DNA of 64,000 bases. It comes from DAIDKA01 sp963726995. Lineage in GTDB: Bacteria > Pseudomonadota > Gammaproteobacteria > Steroidobacterales > Steroidobacteraceae. The position numbers and the translations under genes were made by a program. The notes below the pieces were generated by a model, which was not told the DNA's origin, did no database searches, and saw only the letters and a program-made list of their open reading frames with translations. Below, in pieces: positions 37,136 to 46,073 of this stretch (within the stretch, counting starts at the first letter, position 1; every line of letters starts with the position of its first letter). The stretch covers positions 1,364,001 to 1,428,000 of the forward strand of contig CAVSEP010000006.1 of the NCBI GenBank assembly GCA_963726995.1. Reading direction: 5' to 3'.

Positions 37136-38002
37136 ATGGACCAGCGCATCGCCGATCTGCTGGGGCTGCTGGAGCTCGAAACCCTCGAGGTCAACCTGTT
37201 TCGCGGTGAAAGCCGCGACATCGGCAGTCCGCAGGTATTCGGGGGCCAGGTGCTGGGGCAGGCGCTCAACGCCGCCTCGCGCACCGTGACCGACCGCATG
37301 GTGCATTCCCTGCACGCCTACTTTCTGCGCCGCGGGGATTTCAAGGCGCCAATCATCTATCAGGTGGATCGCAGCCGCGACGGCCACAGTTTCTCCAATC
37401 GGCGCGTCGTCGCGATCCAGCATGGCGAGCAGATCTTCAACATGACCTGTTCCTTCCAGGCCGCAGAATCCGGACTGGAACACCAGCTGCAAATGCCGGA
37501 TGTGCCGGCCCCGGAAGGATTGCCCGACACCTCGCGGGTCGCGCCGGAACTGCTGGAACGCTTGCCTGAGCGGGTCCGGCGGCTGCTGGAGACCTCCCGC
37601 CCATTCGAATTCCGCGCGGTGCGCGCGCCGCAGTCGGGACGCGCTTCCGGCCAGGGTCCCGCGCGTCAGGTATGGTTCCGCGCCGTGGCCGCGGTGCCTG
37701 ACAATCAGACCCTGCAGCGCTGCCTGCTGGCCTATGTCTCGGATTTCAACCTGCTGGAAACGGCGACCCTGCCGCATGGCATTTCGCACTTGAGCGGCAA
37801 GGCGCAGGTGGCGAGCATCGATCACGCCATGTGGTTCCATCGTCCGCTGCGGGTGGACGAGTGGCTGCTGTACGATGTGGAAAGCCCCAGTGCTTCCGGC
37901 GCCCGCGGCTTTGCCCGGGCCAATGTGTTTGCGCGCGATGGCACGCTGGTCGCCAGCACCGCCCAGGAGGGTCTGGTGCGCGTGGTGAGTCGCCCCCCGT
38001 GA
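37136..38002 (+). CDS. tesB: Acyl-CoA thioesterase II
   Basis: The 288-aa double-hotdog thioesterase hydrolyses medium- and long-chain acyl-CoAs. Conserved parts: ETLEVNLFRGESRD, GGQVLGQALNAAS, VHSLHAYFLRRGD, RSRDGHSFSNRRVVAIQ and the catalytic region ASIDHAMWFHRP (Asp), ending with STAQEGLVRV containing the catalytic Gln. It follows azurin at 34 bases and overlaps the next gene (GTGA). Confidence 0.95.
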   Translation: MDQRIADLLGLLELETLEVNLFRGESRDIGSPQVFGGQVLGQALNAASRTVTDRMVHSLHAYFLRRGDFKAPIIYQVDRSRDGHSFSNRRVVAIQHGEQIFNMTCSFQAAESGLEHQLQMPDVPAPEGLPDTSRVAPELLERLPERVRRLLETSRPFEFRAVRAPQSGRASGQGPARQVWFRAVAAVPDNQTLQRCLLAYVSDFNLLETATLPHGISHLSGKAQVASIDHAMWFHRPLRVDEWLLYDVESPSASGARGFARANVFARDGTLVASTAQEGLVRVVSRPP

Positions 38003-39015
38003 GCCGGCGCTGCGCCGTGCTGGCATTGGGCCTGTGCACCGGCGCGCTGTTCGCCGCGGAGCCCACGCCGAAGCCGGCAGCGGAATCGGCGCCGGAGATC
38101 ATCGACCTGGTGCAACGCTGGTCCGGCCTCCACGACTCTGCCGTACAGATCATTCTGGATGACCATTCGCCCGAGGCGGCGGCCGCAGAAGTGACGCGGT
38201 TACGCACCGTGGTCGAACCGGTGGATCTGCCGTGGCTGGGGCCGACGGTGCTGTACCTGGAGGAGACCCTGCACGATGTGCCGGGGGCGCCGCGCCGCCA
38301 GGTGCTGCTGCGGCTGTCGGTGGATTCGCAGCTGCGCCCGCAGCGCATTCGCGTGCGGCAGTACACCTTCAAGGATCCCGCATCCTGGCGCGGCCTGTTC
38401 GCCGATCCGCAGGCCCAGCAGGGGCTGCGGCGCACCGACATCGAGACGCTGGCCGGCTGTGATCTGCTCCTGACCCGGGACGGCGAACAGTTCCACGGCG
38501 GCACCCTGGGGCGAGCCTGCGTCTCCCCGCCGGCGGATCCCCAGCGCTACGTGGACTACGCCCTGCAGCTGGGCGAGGGCGAGTACTGGTTCCGCATCCG
38601 CCAGTTTCGTTTCGAAGACGACGCGCTGGTGCAGGAAAGCGCCGGCTACGACTGGCCGGCGCTGCACCTGGCACAGTTGTATACCTGCCGCATCCGCTGG
38701 GCGGCGTCCTCAGCGCCGACGGAGCTTGCGCCGCTGCTGAGCGTGGCGGTGGCCGATCACGGCGGCCGCGCGCAATTCGCGCTCCCGGACGGCCGCTCGG
38801 TGCGACTGATCCTGCACAGTGACGACTGGCCCTTCGACGCCGGCAATCAGGCGCTGATACTGATCCTGCAGGAGCTGGGGCCCGGCGGCGCCACGGTCCG
38901 CGCCTGGAGTCCACAGGCGACCCGGCAGATCAGCGCCGCCCTGAAACTCATGGACGCGCGCTGCGGCCCTGTTGCGCCGCCAGCGAATCTATCGCCAGCA
39001 GCAAGGCGGTATTGA
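37999..39015 (+). CDS. CpcT/CpeT-like chromophore lyase family protein, exported
   Basis: Starting at a GTG that overlaps the tesB stop, the 338-aa protein has a signal peptide (CAVLALGLCTGALFAA). It has the CpcT/CpeT beta-barrel pattern: VLYLEETLHDVPGAPRRQVLLRL, RIRVRQYTFKDP, LAGCDLLLTRDGEQFHGGT, FRIRQFRFEDDALVQES. In cyanobacteria these attach bilins to phycobiliproteins, but many non-photosynthetic bacteria carry exported homologues of unknown role, possibly lipid or tetrapyrrole binding. A C-terminal extension of about 100 residues is not recognised. The last 68 bases overlap the convergent hydrolase gene. Confidence 0.78.
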   Translation: MSRRCAVLALGLCTGALFAAEPTPKPAAESAPEIIDLVQRWSGLHDSAVQIILDDHSPEAAAAEVTRLRTVVEPVDLPWLGPTVLYLEETLHDVPGAPRRQVLLRLSVDSQLRPQRIRVRQYTFKDPASWRGLFADPQAQQGLRRTDIETLAGCDLLLTRDGEQFHGGTLGRACVSPPADPQRYVDYALQLGEGEYWFRIRQFRFEDDALVQESAGYDWPALHLAQLYTCRIRWAASSAPTELAPLLSVAVADHGGRAQFALPDGRSVRLILHSDDWPFDAGNQALILILQELGPGGATVRAWSPQATRQISAALKLMDARCGPVAPPANLSPAARRY

Positions 39016-39904
39016 AGCGCCGGACGTCATCGAGCATTGGAAATCCGTCGTCCCCGTTCAAGGTGATGACCCGCGGCAGCGGCTGGACATGCCGCAGACG
39101 CGCCGCATCCAGCGCCCCGCCCAGATCCGAATCCAGCACCACGATGGGCGCCTTCACCGCCGGCAGGATGGCCGCGTAGTCGAGACGGTTCAGGTCCGCG
39201 AGCGCGGCGAGGGCGCGCTGCGGCTGTGTCCGGGTCATCAGGTCCACCACGCTGCGCACCACGGTCGGATCGGCTTGGGGATGAAACAGCGTGCTGGTCA
39301 CGAAACTGCGCATCGCGCCCGCGAAGTCGGTGCGGAAGGGCTGCAGATACTGCTCCAGCTGCGAGGCCAGGAGCGGGGGTTGGCCGAGGGAGCGGAAGGT
39401 CTCGACCCCGATGATGCCGTGCAGTCGCGCGCCGATCAGGGGCGCGGCCTCCAGGGCCACGGGACCGCCCAGTCCGTGACCGACGAGGATGACCTGGGTA
39501 TCCGGGAGCCCCGCGACCACGGCCGCGACATCGTGCGCGAAATTCGGCAGCGACCAGCTCTCGCGATTGGCGCCCGAAGCCCCCTGGCCTGCCAGATCCA
39601 GGGTCACGACATGGTGGCGGGCGGCCAGGGCGCCGAGCTGCGCCCGCCAGATGCTCGAATCAGCCGCCCAGCCATGCACCAGCACCACGGCGGGTTCCCC
39701 CTGTCCCAGGCTGCGCCAGGCGATGCTCACGCCATCGGCGGAAGTTGCGAACCGGGGGGCCGAGGATTGCGCGCCGCCTGCATCCGGAGCGCTCCTCACG
39801 GGTGCGCTGGCGCGCGGGGCTGAGTTCGCGCCGGGCTCGGGCGAGCCGCAGGCCGCCAGCGCGCCCAGGGCGGCGCACAGCGGGGCTAGCCACAGGCGGT
39901 TCAA
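38948..39904 (-). CDS. Alpha/beta hydrolase-fold lipoprotein lacking catalytic Ser and His
   Basis: A lipoprotein signal ending in LAAC (residue 19) precedes an alpha/beta hydrolase fold: oxyanion-region VVLVHGWAADSSIW, VVTLDLAGQGAS, and the nucleophile elbow as VGHGLGGPVALE, where the usual Ser of G-x-S-x-G is Gly. The C-terminal DDGFPMLDDVRRFN aligns with the usual GHFPMLE-type segment, so the catalytic His is also gone. The Gly codon is GGA, two substitutions from AGC and at least one from other Ser codons. Both losses together suggest a true pseudo-hydrolase, perhaps a binding protein. The gene converges on and overlaps the CpcT-like gene. Confidence 0.85.
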   Translation of the reverse strand: MNRLWLAPLCAALGALAACGSPEPGANSAPRASAPVRSAPDAGGAQSSAPRFATSADGVSIAWRSLGQGEPAVVLVHGWAADSSIWRAQLGALAARHHVVTLDLAGQGASGANRESWSLPNFAHDVAAVVAGLPDTQVILVGHGLGGPVALEAAPLIGARLHGIIGVETFRSLGQPPLLASQLEQYLQPFRTDFAGAMRSFVTSTLFHPQADPTVVRSVVDLMTRTQPQRALAALADLNRLDYAAILPAVKAPIVVLDSDLGGALDAARLRHVQPLPRVITLNGDDGFPMLDDVRRFNTALLLAIDSLAAQQGRSARP

Positions 39905-39914
39905 TGGCCGGATC

Positions 39915-41342
39915 TCACGGCGTCTGCAGGACCTTGCCGGGATTCATGATGCCGTTGGGATCGAATGCCCGTTTGATCCTGCGCATCAGGTCCAGTTCCA
40001 CGGGCGAGGCATAGCGGGCGAGTTCCGCGACCTTCAGTTGTCCGATGCCGTGCTCGGCACTGAAGCTGCCGCCGAACTGCTGCACCAGATCATGGATGGC
40101 CCGTTTGACCTCCTCGGCCCGCCCGAGAAACGCCGCCGCGGACACCTGCGGGTTCTGGTTGAGATTGAAGTGCAGGTTGCCATCCCCGACATGGCCGTAC
40201 GCAATCAGCCGCCCCTCGGGCACCCGGCGACCGATCCACTCGGCGGCCTGCTGCACGAATTGCGGCAGGGCGCCGACCGGTACCGAAATGTCATGTTTGA
40301 GGCTTTCCCCATCCAGGCGCTGGGCGCGGGGGATGTTCTCGCGCAGGAACCAGAAGCTGTCCGCCTCGCGGCCGTTCTGCGCAATGGTCGCATCCTGGAC
40401 CAGACCGGCGGCGAGTGCCTCGGCCAGGGCCTCCTCCAGCACCGTATCGAGGGCTTCATCGGCTCCGGTTGAGGTCAGCTCGCACAGCACGTACCACTCG
40501 CGATCCGGCAGAGGGTCCACCGATTGCAGATGCCGCACCGTCAGGTCCACCGCCAGGCGCGGAATCAGCTCGAAGGAGCTGACGCGATCGCCGCTGTGAT
40601 GGCGCAGGCGACTCAGCAGCTCCACCGCGGCCTGCACGCTGGCCACCGCGACGAACGCGGTTGCAGTGCTGCGGATGGCGGGAAACAGCTTCAGGGTCGC
40701 GGCGGTGATCACGCCCAGCGTGCCTTCTGCTCCCAGGAACAAGGATTTCACGTCGTAGCCGGTGTTGTCCTTGCGCAGGCCGGTGAGGCTGTTGAGGATC
40801 CGGCCGTCAGCCAGAACCACCTCCAGCCCCAGCACCAGGTCGCGCATCATGCCGTAGCGCAGAACGCTGGTACCGCCGGCATTGGTGGAAAGATTGCCGC
40901 CGATCTGGCAGCTGCCTTCGGACCCTAAGCTCAAGGGGAAGTGGCGCTGCGCGTCGGCCGCCGCCTGCTGCACCTGGCTGAGCAGGCAACCGGCCTCGCA
41001 GGTCAGGGAATAGTTGAGCGCATCGAGCTGGCGGATGCGGTTCAGCCGGCTCAAGGCCAGGATGACCTGGGTACCGGAACCATCGGGTGTCGCGCCCCCG
41101 CAATAGCCGGTGTTGCCGCCCTGGGGCACGACGCCGATGCGGTGGCTGTTGCAGAAGGCCAGCGCGGCCGCGACCTGCTCGGGGCTGCGCGGCAGGATCA
41201 GGGCCGCGGCCTTGCCGCGATACAGGCCGCGGTGGTCGACGAGCAGCGGGGCCATTTCCCCCGCATCGGTGCGGACGCAGTCAGCCCCGAGGAGGCTGGT
41301 GAGTTGGGCGACCGCAGACTGGCTAGAGGCCGGCTGGGTCAC
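39915..41342 (-). CDS. FAD-linked oxidase (D-lactate/2-hydroxy acid dehydrogenase-like)
   Basis: The 475-aa protein has a PCMH-type FAD-binding domain (VVPQGGNTGYCGGATPDGSG, LSLGSEGSCQIGGNLSTNAGGT, GLRKDNTGYDVKSLFLGAEGTLGVITAA) and the C-terminal FAD-oxidase cap with metal-site His residues (YGHVGDGNLHFN, FSAEHGIGQLK). It resembles D-2-hydroxyglutarate and D-lactate dehydrogenases of the GlcD family. The GTG start overlaps the stop of the acidic-protein gene (GTGA). The substrate is uncertain. Confidence 0.9.
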   Translation of the reverse strand: MTQPASSQSAVAQLTSLLGADCVRTDAGEMAPLLVDHRGLYRGKAAALILPRSPEQVAAALAFCNSHRIGVVPQGGNTGYCGGATPDGSGTQVILALSRLNRIRQLDALNYSLTCEAGCLLSQVQQAAADAQRHFPLSLGSEGSCQIGGNLSTNAGGTSVLRYGMMRDLVLGLEVVLADGRILNSLTGLRKDNTGYDVKSLFLGAEGTLGVITAATLKLFPAIRSTATAFVAVASVQAAVELLSRLRHHSGDRVSSFELIPRLAVDLTVRHLQSVDPLPDREWYVLCELTSTGADEALDTVLEEALAEALAAGLVQDATIAQNGREADSFWFLRENIPRAQRLDGESLKHDISVPVGALPQFVQQAAEWIGRRVPEGRLIAYGHVGDGNLHFNLNQNPQVSAAAFLGRAEEVKRAIHDLVQQFGGSFSAEHGIGQLKVAELARYASPVELDLMRRIKRAFDPNGIMNPGKVLQTP

Positions 41343-41647
41343 TCGTCCTCGTCTTCGTCCTCATCCTGGTCTTCATCCTCGTCGTCTTCGTCGTCCCAGT
41401 CCTCATCGTCCTCGTCTTCCTCGTCCTCCTCATCGTCCTCGCTGTCGTCGGACCAGCCCTCCGGCGCCGTGGTCTTCTCCAGATCCATCTCGTGCCAGGT
41501 CTCGATGTCGACTTCCTCGATATCCCCGTCTTCATATTCGATTTCGACGAGTTCCGAGTCCTCATCCACCGACAGCACGCGGAATGACTCCTCTTCCTCG
41601 ATGTTTTCGTACCACTGTCCGGCAGTCGGTTCGTAATCTCTGCTCAC
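41339..41647 (-). CDS. Small very acidic protein, DUF6763-like
   Basis: The 102-aa protein has an N-terminal domain of about 65 residues (SRDYEPTAGQWYEN, FRVLSVDEDSELVEIEYEDG and DIEEVDIETWHEMDLE) that looks like the gammaproteobacterial DUF6763 family. It ends in about 38 residues that are almost all Asp and Glu. It is translationally coupled to the FAD oxidase. The role is unknown; the acidic tail could bind metal or basic partners. Family name given from memory of its pattern. Confidence 0.7.
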   Translation of the reverse strand: MSRDYEPTAGQWYENIEEEESFRVLSVDEDSELVEIEYEDGDIEEVDIETWHEMDLEKTTAPEGWSDDSEDDEEDEEDEDDEDWDDEDDEDEDQDEDEDEDE

Positions 41648-41772
41648 CGCTTTGATCCTCGAGGGCGCTACTGTTAAAGGCGGGCGCCAGTTTAAGGGGG
41701 GATTGTTGCGGGTGGCAATGTCGCCAGGGGCGAGATTCGCCCGCCCGGCGCCGATACCGTATAGTTTTTACC

Positions 41773-42948
41773 ATGAGCGCTACCGGTGAGAATCCCCCAT
41801 CGCCGCTGATCGCCGCCCGGCGCATCGTCGTGAAGGTGGGCTCGGCCCTGCTGGTCGACCAGGAATCCGGCCAGCTGCGCCGCGCCTGGCTGACGGGCGT
41901 GGTCGAGGATCTGTTGCGCCTGCGCGCGCGCGGGCAACAGGTCATCCTGGTGTCCTCCGGAGCCATCGCCCTCGGCAGGCGTGAACTGGGGCTCGCCCCG
42001 GGGCCGCTGCGGCTGGATGAGAGCCAGGCCGCTGCGGCGGTGGGGCAGATCCGCCTGGCCCACGCCTACAAGGAACTGCTCGGGGAGCATGGCGTGACCG
42101 TGGCGCAGGTGCTGCTGACCCTGGAGGACAGCGAGCAGCGGCAGCGCTACCTGAATGCGCGCGCGACGCTGGAATCGCTGCTGGCGCTGGGGGCGCTGCC
42201 GGTCATCAATGAGAACGACACGGTGGCCACGGCCGAGATCCGTTATGGGGACAATGACCGGCTGGGCGCGCGGGTCGCGCAGATGGCCGGCGCCGACTGC
42301 CTGGTGCTGCTCTCGGATGTGGAGGGGCTGTTCACCGCCGATCCCAACCGCAACCCGGATGCCCGCTTCATCAGCGAAGTGCGGGCGGTCACGCCGGAGA
42401 TCGAGGCGATGGCCGGCCGTTCGGCTTCCGCGGTGGGGTCCGGCGGCATGACCACCAAGCTCATTGCCGCCAAGATCGCGGTAGCCGCCGGTTGCCACAT
42501 GTGCATCGCGGACGGACACCATCCGCACCCGGTGCGCCGGCTGGAGGAGGGCGGACGCTGCACCTGGTTCGTGCCCACCGAGACGCCGGTCGCGGCGCGC
42601 AAGCAATGGATCGCGGGGACCCTGCGGCCCGCGGGCGCGCTGAGCATCGATGCGGGTGCACTGAAAGCCCTGAATGCCGGCAAGAGCCTGCTGCCAGCCG
42701 GAGTCGTGCGGCTGGCCGGGCGCTTCGACCAGGGCGACACGGTCAGCATCCTGGCCTCCGACGGCACCGAGGTGGCCCGCGGCATCAGCGCCTATGCGGA
42801 CGCGGACGTGGCCCGCATCATGGGGCGCAAGTCCGCGGAAATCGAAGGCATCCTGGGCTACCGCAGCGGCGATGTACTGGTGCACCGCGATGATCTGGTG
42901 ATTCTGCGCAAGGACTGGCAGGTACGCACCGCGCAGGAGGCCTCATGA
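41773..42948 (+). CDS. proB: Glutamate 5-kinase
   Basis: First enzyme of proline synthesis, phosphorylating glutamate. The amino-acid-kinase domain (VVKVGSALLVD, VSSGAIALGRRELGL, VINENDTVATAEIRYGDNDRLGARVA, GSGGMTTKLIAAKIA) is followed by a C-terminal PUA domain (GALSIDAGALKAL, LPAGVVRLAGRFDQGD, GLYRSGD-like LGYRSGDVLVHRDDL). At 391 aa it is full length. It is coupled to proA by a four-base overlap. Confidence 0.97.
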   Translation: MSATGENPPSPLIAARRIVVKVGSALLVDQESGQLRRAWLTGVVEDLLRLRARGQQVILVSSGAIALGRRELGLAPGPLRLDESQAAAAVGQIRLAHAYKELLGEHGVTVAQVLLTLEDSEQRQRYLNARATLESLLALGALPVINENDTVATAEIRYGDNDRLGARVAQMAGADCLVLLSDVEGLFTADPNRNPDARFISEVRAVTPEIEAMAGRSASAVGSGGMTTKLIAAKIAVAAGCHMCIADGHHPHPVRRLEEGGRCTWFVPTETPVAARKQWIAGTLRPAGALSIDAGALKALNAGKSLLPAGVVRLAGRFDQGDTVSILASDGTEVARGISAYADADVARIMGRKSAEIEGILGYRSGDVLVHRDDLVILRKDWQVRTAQEAS

Positions 42949-44217
42949 ATGCCGTCCCCGACCTGACCGGGCTGATGCGCCAGATGGGGCAGGCGGCGCT
43001 GGCTGCCTCCGATCTGCTCAGTCTGGCGAGTACGGCCATCAAGAATCAGGCACTGAAGGAGGCCGCCGCCGCCATCCGCGCCCACCGCGCCGACATCCTC
43101 GCGGCGAACGCCCAGGACCTGGCGCGGGCGCGCGAGCGCCAGTTGAGCGGCGCGCTGCTGGATCGACTGGAGCTGAACGACAAACGCGTCGAGGGTATGG
43201 CCAGCGGACTGGAGGACATCGCCGCGCTGGAGGATCCCATCGGCACCGTGGCGGCGCACTGGACGCGGCCCAACGGGCTGGATATTTCACGCGTGCGGGT
43301 GCCGCTCGGCGTCATCGGCATCATCTACGAAAGCCGTCCCAACGTCACCGCGGACGCCGGCGCGCTGTGCCTGAAGTCGGGCAATGCCGTGATCCTGCGC
43401 GGCGGCTCGGAGAGCGAGCGCTCCAATCGGGCCATTCATGCCTGCCTGGTCGCAGGTCTGCAAGCGGCCGGACTGCCCGCGGCCTGCATCCAGCTGGTGC
43501 CGACCACCGATCGCGCGGCGGTCGGTGAAATGCTGTCCGGGATGACCGACTACATCGATGTCATCGTGCCGCGCGGCGGCAAGAGCCTGGTGGCGCGAGT
43601 GCAGAAGGAGGCGCGCGTGCCGGTGATCGGTCACCTGGAAGGCAACTGCCATGTGTACGTGGATCAGGATGCCGACCTGGCGATGGCGCGCAGCATCGTG
43701 CTGAACGCCAAGCTGCGGCGCACCGGCATCTGCGGCGCCGCCGAGACCTTGCTGGTCGACCGCGCCTGCGTGGCGACACATCTGGCGCCCCTCATCCAGG
43801 ATCTGCTCGGCGCCGGCTGCGAAGTGCGCGGTGATGCCACCGTGCAGGGCGTGGATGCGCGCGTGCGCGCCGCGACTGAGGAGGATTGGTACACCGAGTA
43901 CCTGGATTCCATCATCGCGGTGCGGGTGGTAAAGGGTGTGGACGAGGCCATCGCCCATATCGCCCGCTACGGCTCGGCCCATACCGATGCCATCGTGACG
44001 GCCAACGCCGCCACCGCCGCAACGGTTCCTGCAGCAGGTGGACAGCGCCATCGTGCTGCATAACGCCTCCACGCAATTCGCCGATGGCGGTGAGTTCGGT
44101 ATGGGCGCGGAGATCGGCATTTCCACCGATCGCTTCCATGCCCGGGGCCCCGTGGGCGTGGAGCAGCTGACCAGCTACAAGTACGTGGTACGCGGCAGCG
44201 GGCAGCTGCGCCCGTAG
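42945..44217 (+). CDS. proA: Glutamate-5-semialdehyde (gamma-glutamyl phosphate) reductase, frameshifted near 3' end
   Basis: The second enzyme of proline synthesis. The conserved NADP/active-site features are present: IYESRPNVTADAGALCLKSGNAVILRGG, VPRGGKSLV, LEGNCHVYVD and the catalytic Cys in RTGICGAAETLL. At 44021-44023 one extra base shifts the frame; the conserved C-terminus continues in the next frame (FLQQVDSAIVLHNASTQFADGGEFG, then HARGPVGVEQLTSYKYVVRG). The whole is about 423 aa, normal for ProA. A sequence error is likely because proline synthesis is usually essential. Confidence 0.94.
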
Positions 44218-44224
44218 CGCGCGT

Positions 44225-45335
44225 CTAGGCCGGCTGCGGCTGGGCCAGCAGGCCCGCGCAGGCCGCCGGCCAGTGAGACCACCTGGGTGAAGCCGCGCTC
44301 ACGCAGGGTTGGACGCTGCCGCCAGGCTGCGCCGTCCGCTGGCGCACACCAGCAGATAGCTGACCGTTGCTGGCGAGGCGCCGCATCGGCGCGCAGCAGC
44401 TGCTGCATGCGGCATGCAGGCGGATGCCGGTGCCCGGCAAGGGCTCCTCGGCCACTTCGGCCGGTTCACGGATGTCGATCACGGTATAGCCCGCGGCCTG
44501 CGCCGCAGCCAGCGATTCGAAGTCGCACCTGCAGCGCGGTGCCCTCGGGCTGCGCCGCGGCGGGGATGCGGGCACAGCGGCCGGAGGCGCAGGCGGCATC
44601 GCGCGGCGCGCCTTCATGCGCGAAATGCTGCAGGGTCAGCAGGTCCATCACCAGCAGCTCATCGCCCAGCTGGCCCGGCAGACCCAGCAGGATCTTCAGG
44701 GCTTCCAGCGCCTGCAGGCTGCCGAATACGCCGGGCACCGGACCCAGCACGCCGGCCTCGGCGCAGTTGCCGACCAGGCCATCGCGCGTGGCCTCCGGCC
44801 AGATGCAGCGCAGGCAGGCGCCGTGCGGAGTCCGGACGGATCACCTGCAGTTGGCCTTCGTACTGGTAGATGCTGGAGAGAATGGCCGGCTTGCGCGCGC
44901 TGACGCAGGCATCATTGATCAGGAACTTGGTGCCGAAGTTGTCGGTGCAGTCGATTACCAGATCCCAGGCGCCGATCAGTTCGGCCGCATTGGCGGCGGT
45001 CAGGCGCAGCGCCGTAGATCTGCACATCCACGTCCGGATTGAGCGCGCGCAGGCGCTCGGCCGCCAGTTGCGCCTTGGGCCTGCCGACGGCATCGAAACT
45101 GTACAGCGGCTGCCGATGCAGGTTCGAGGCTTCCAGCCGGTCGCCATCGACAATGCCGATCCGGCCGATGCCGGCGCCGGCCAGGTAGCTGAGCACCGGT
45201 ACGCCCAGGCCGCCGGCCCCGACCACCAGGACGCGCGCGGCACGCAGCTTCGCCTGGCCCTCCGCGCCGACTTCCTTCAGCGCCTGCTGGCGCGAGTAGT
45301 CGGCGGCAGGCGCGCACGGGTCGCGTGGCGTGCAT
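44225..45335 (-). CDS. moeB: MoeB-type adenylyltransferase fused to a rhodanese domain, several frameshifts
   Basis: Across several frames the minus strand encodes one E1-like enzyme. Its parts are an N-terminus of the type DYSRQQALKEVGAEGQAKL, nucleotide-binding GAGGLGVPVLSYLAGAGIG, VDGDRLEASNLHRQ, ELIGAWDLVIDCTDNFGTKF and LLVMDLLTLQ, followed by a rhodanese domain (GYTVIDIREPAEVAEEPLPG, RGFTQVVSLAGGL). It adenylates the C-terminal Gly of MoaD for sulfur loading; the rhodanese domain would deliver the sulfur, as in MoeZ/MoeBR proteins. Frame changes occur near 44300, 44540, 44825, 45010 and at the GGG 45318-45320. The ATG at 45335 fits when one C of the last run is removed. Confidence 0.82.
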
Positions 45336-45814
45336 GGTCATGGACGTGGTCATGATCATGGTCATGGTCATGGTCAGGCACGTGCACGGCCGCGCAGCGC
45401 TCGCAGTTCACCCAGCCGGAGTCGCCCGTTGACGTAGTGCTCCTTCTTCCAGATCGGGACACGATGTTTGACCTCATCGATGATGTAGCGGCAGGCCAGA
45501 AAGGCTTCCTGGCGATGGCGCGCGCTCACGCCCACCCACACCGCCATCTCGCCGAGCTGCAGATCGCCGACTCGATGCACGCAGGCGGCGTTTTCGACGC
45601 CGAAGCGCTCGACGGCCTCGGCGAGGATGCGTTCGCCTTCCTTGGCGGCCAGCAGCTCGAAGGCCTCGTACTCCAGGTGGCGCACCTGCGGCCTTCGTTG
45701 TGATCGCGCACCCAGCCTTCAAATGAGGCATAGCCCCCGCAGGCCGGATCCGTGACCGCGCTGACGCTCGGCCGCGGGGTCGAGCGGCGTCTTGGCGAAG
45801 CTGAAGGATTTCAT
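45277..45814 (-). CDS. moaE: Molybdopterin synthase large subunit, frameshifted, with His/Asp-rich tail
   Basis: The catalytic subunit of molybdopterin synthase. In order, across three frame changes (near 45750, 45690, 45425), the strand reads KSFSFAKTPLDPAAE, DPACGGYASFEGWVRDHNEG, VRHLEYEAFELLA, CVHRVGDLQLGEMAVWVGVSA, AFLACRYIIDEVKHRVPIWKKE and GWVNCERC. After the normal MoaE end the open frame continues into an unusual HDHDHDHDHVHDHARH tail which overlaps the moeB start. Where the protein truly stops depends on the uncertain bases, so the given end (45277) is provisional. It lies in the moa/moe cluster 18 bases after moaD. Confidence 0.8.
45333..45377. repeat. Imperfect hexanucleotide repeat (CATGGT) encoding His-Asp
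   Basis: About seven imperfect copies of a six-base unit lie at the moaE/moeB junction. In the moaE frame they encode alternating Asp-His. The repeat spans the inferred moeB start codon. Short tandem units of this kind are prone to slippage, which could alter tail length. Confidence 0.75.
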
Positions 45815-45832
45815 GAGCGAGTGCTGCCTGCG

Positions 45833-46072
45833 TCAGCCGCCGGCGACGGGTGGAATGAACACCACGGCATCACCCTCGGCCAGCGGCTGGGACCAGTCGC
45901 TGAATTCGGCGTTGATCGCGACCCGCAGGCTCTCGGCGCCGAGTGAGAACGGATGACGGCGCTGCAGCTCGGCATACAGGTCGCGCGGCGTGCGCGCGGC
46001 GGTGGCCACGGTTTCTTCGCTGCGTCCGGCCTGTTCGCGCAGGATCGCGTAGTACTGCACTTTGATCTGCAT
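45833..46072 (-). CDS. moaD: Molybdopterin synthase sulfur carrier subunit
   Basis: A 79-aa ubiquitin-fold protein (QIKVQYYAILREQAGRSEE at the start, LAEGDAVVFIPPVAGG at the end). The C-terminal Gly-Gly is the site of thiocarboxylate formation by MoeB. In sequence upstream of its ATG the frame stays open into the 3' part of mobA, so a mobA-moaD fusion is possible but rests on uncertain bases. Confidence 0.92.
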   Translation of the reverse strand: MQIKVQYYAILREQAGRSEETVATAARTPRDLYAELQRRHPFSLGAESLRVAINAEFSDWSQPLAEGDAVVFIPPVAGG

Positions 46073-46073
46073 T

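Noticed and set aside
45333..45377. Short direct repeats as a CRISPR-like array
   Set aside because: Units are six bases, contiguous, without spacers, and encode His-Asp.
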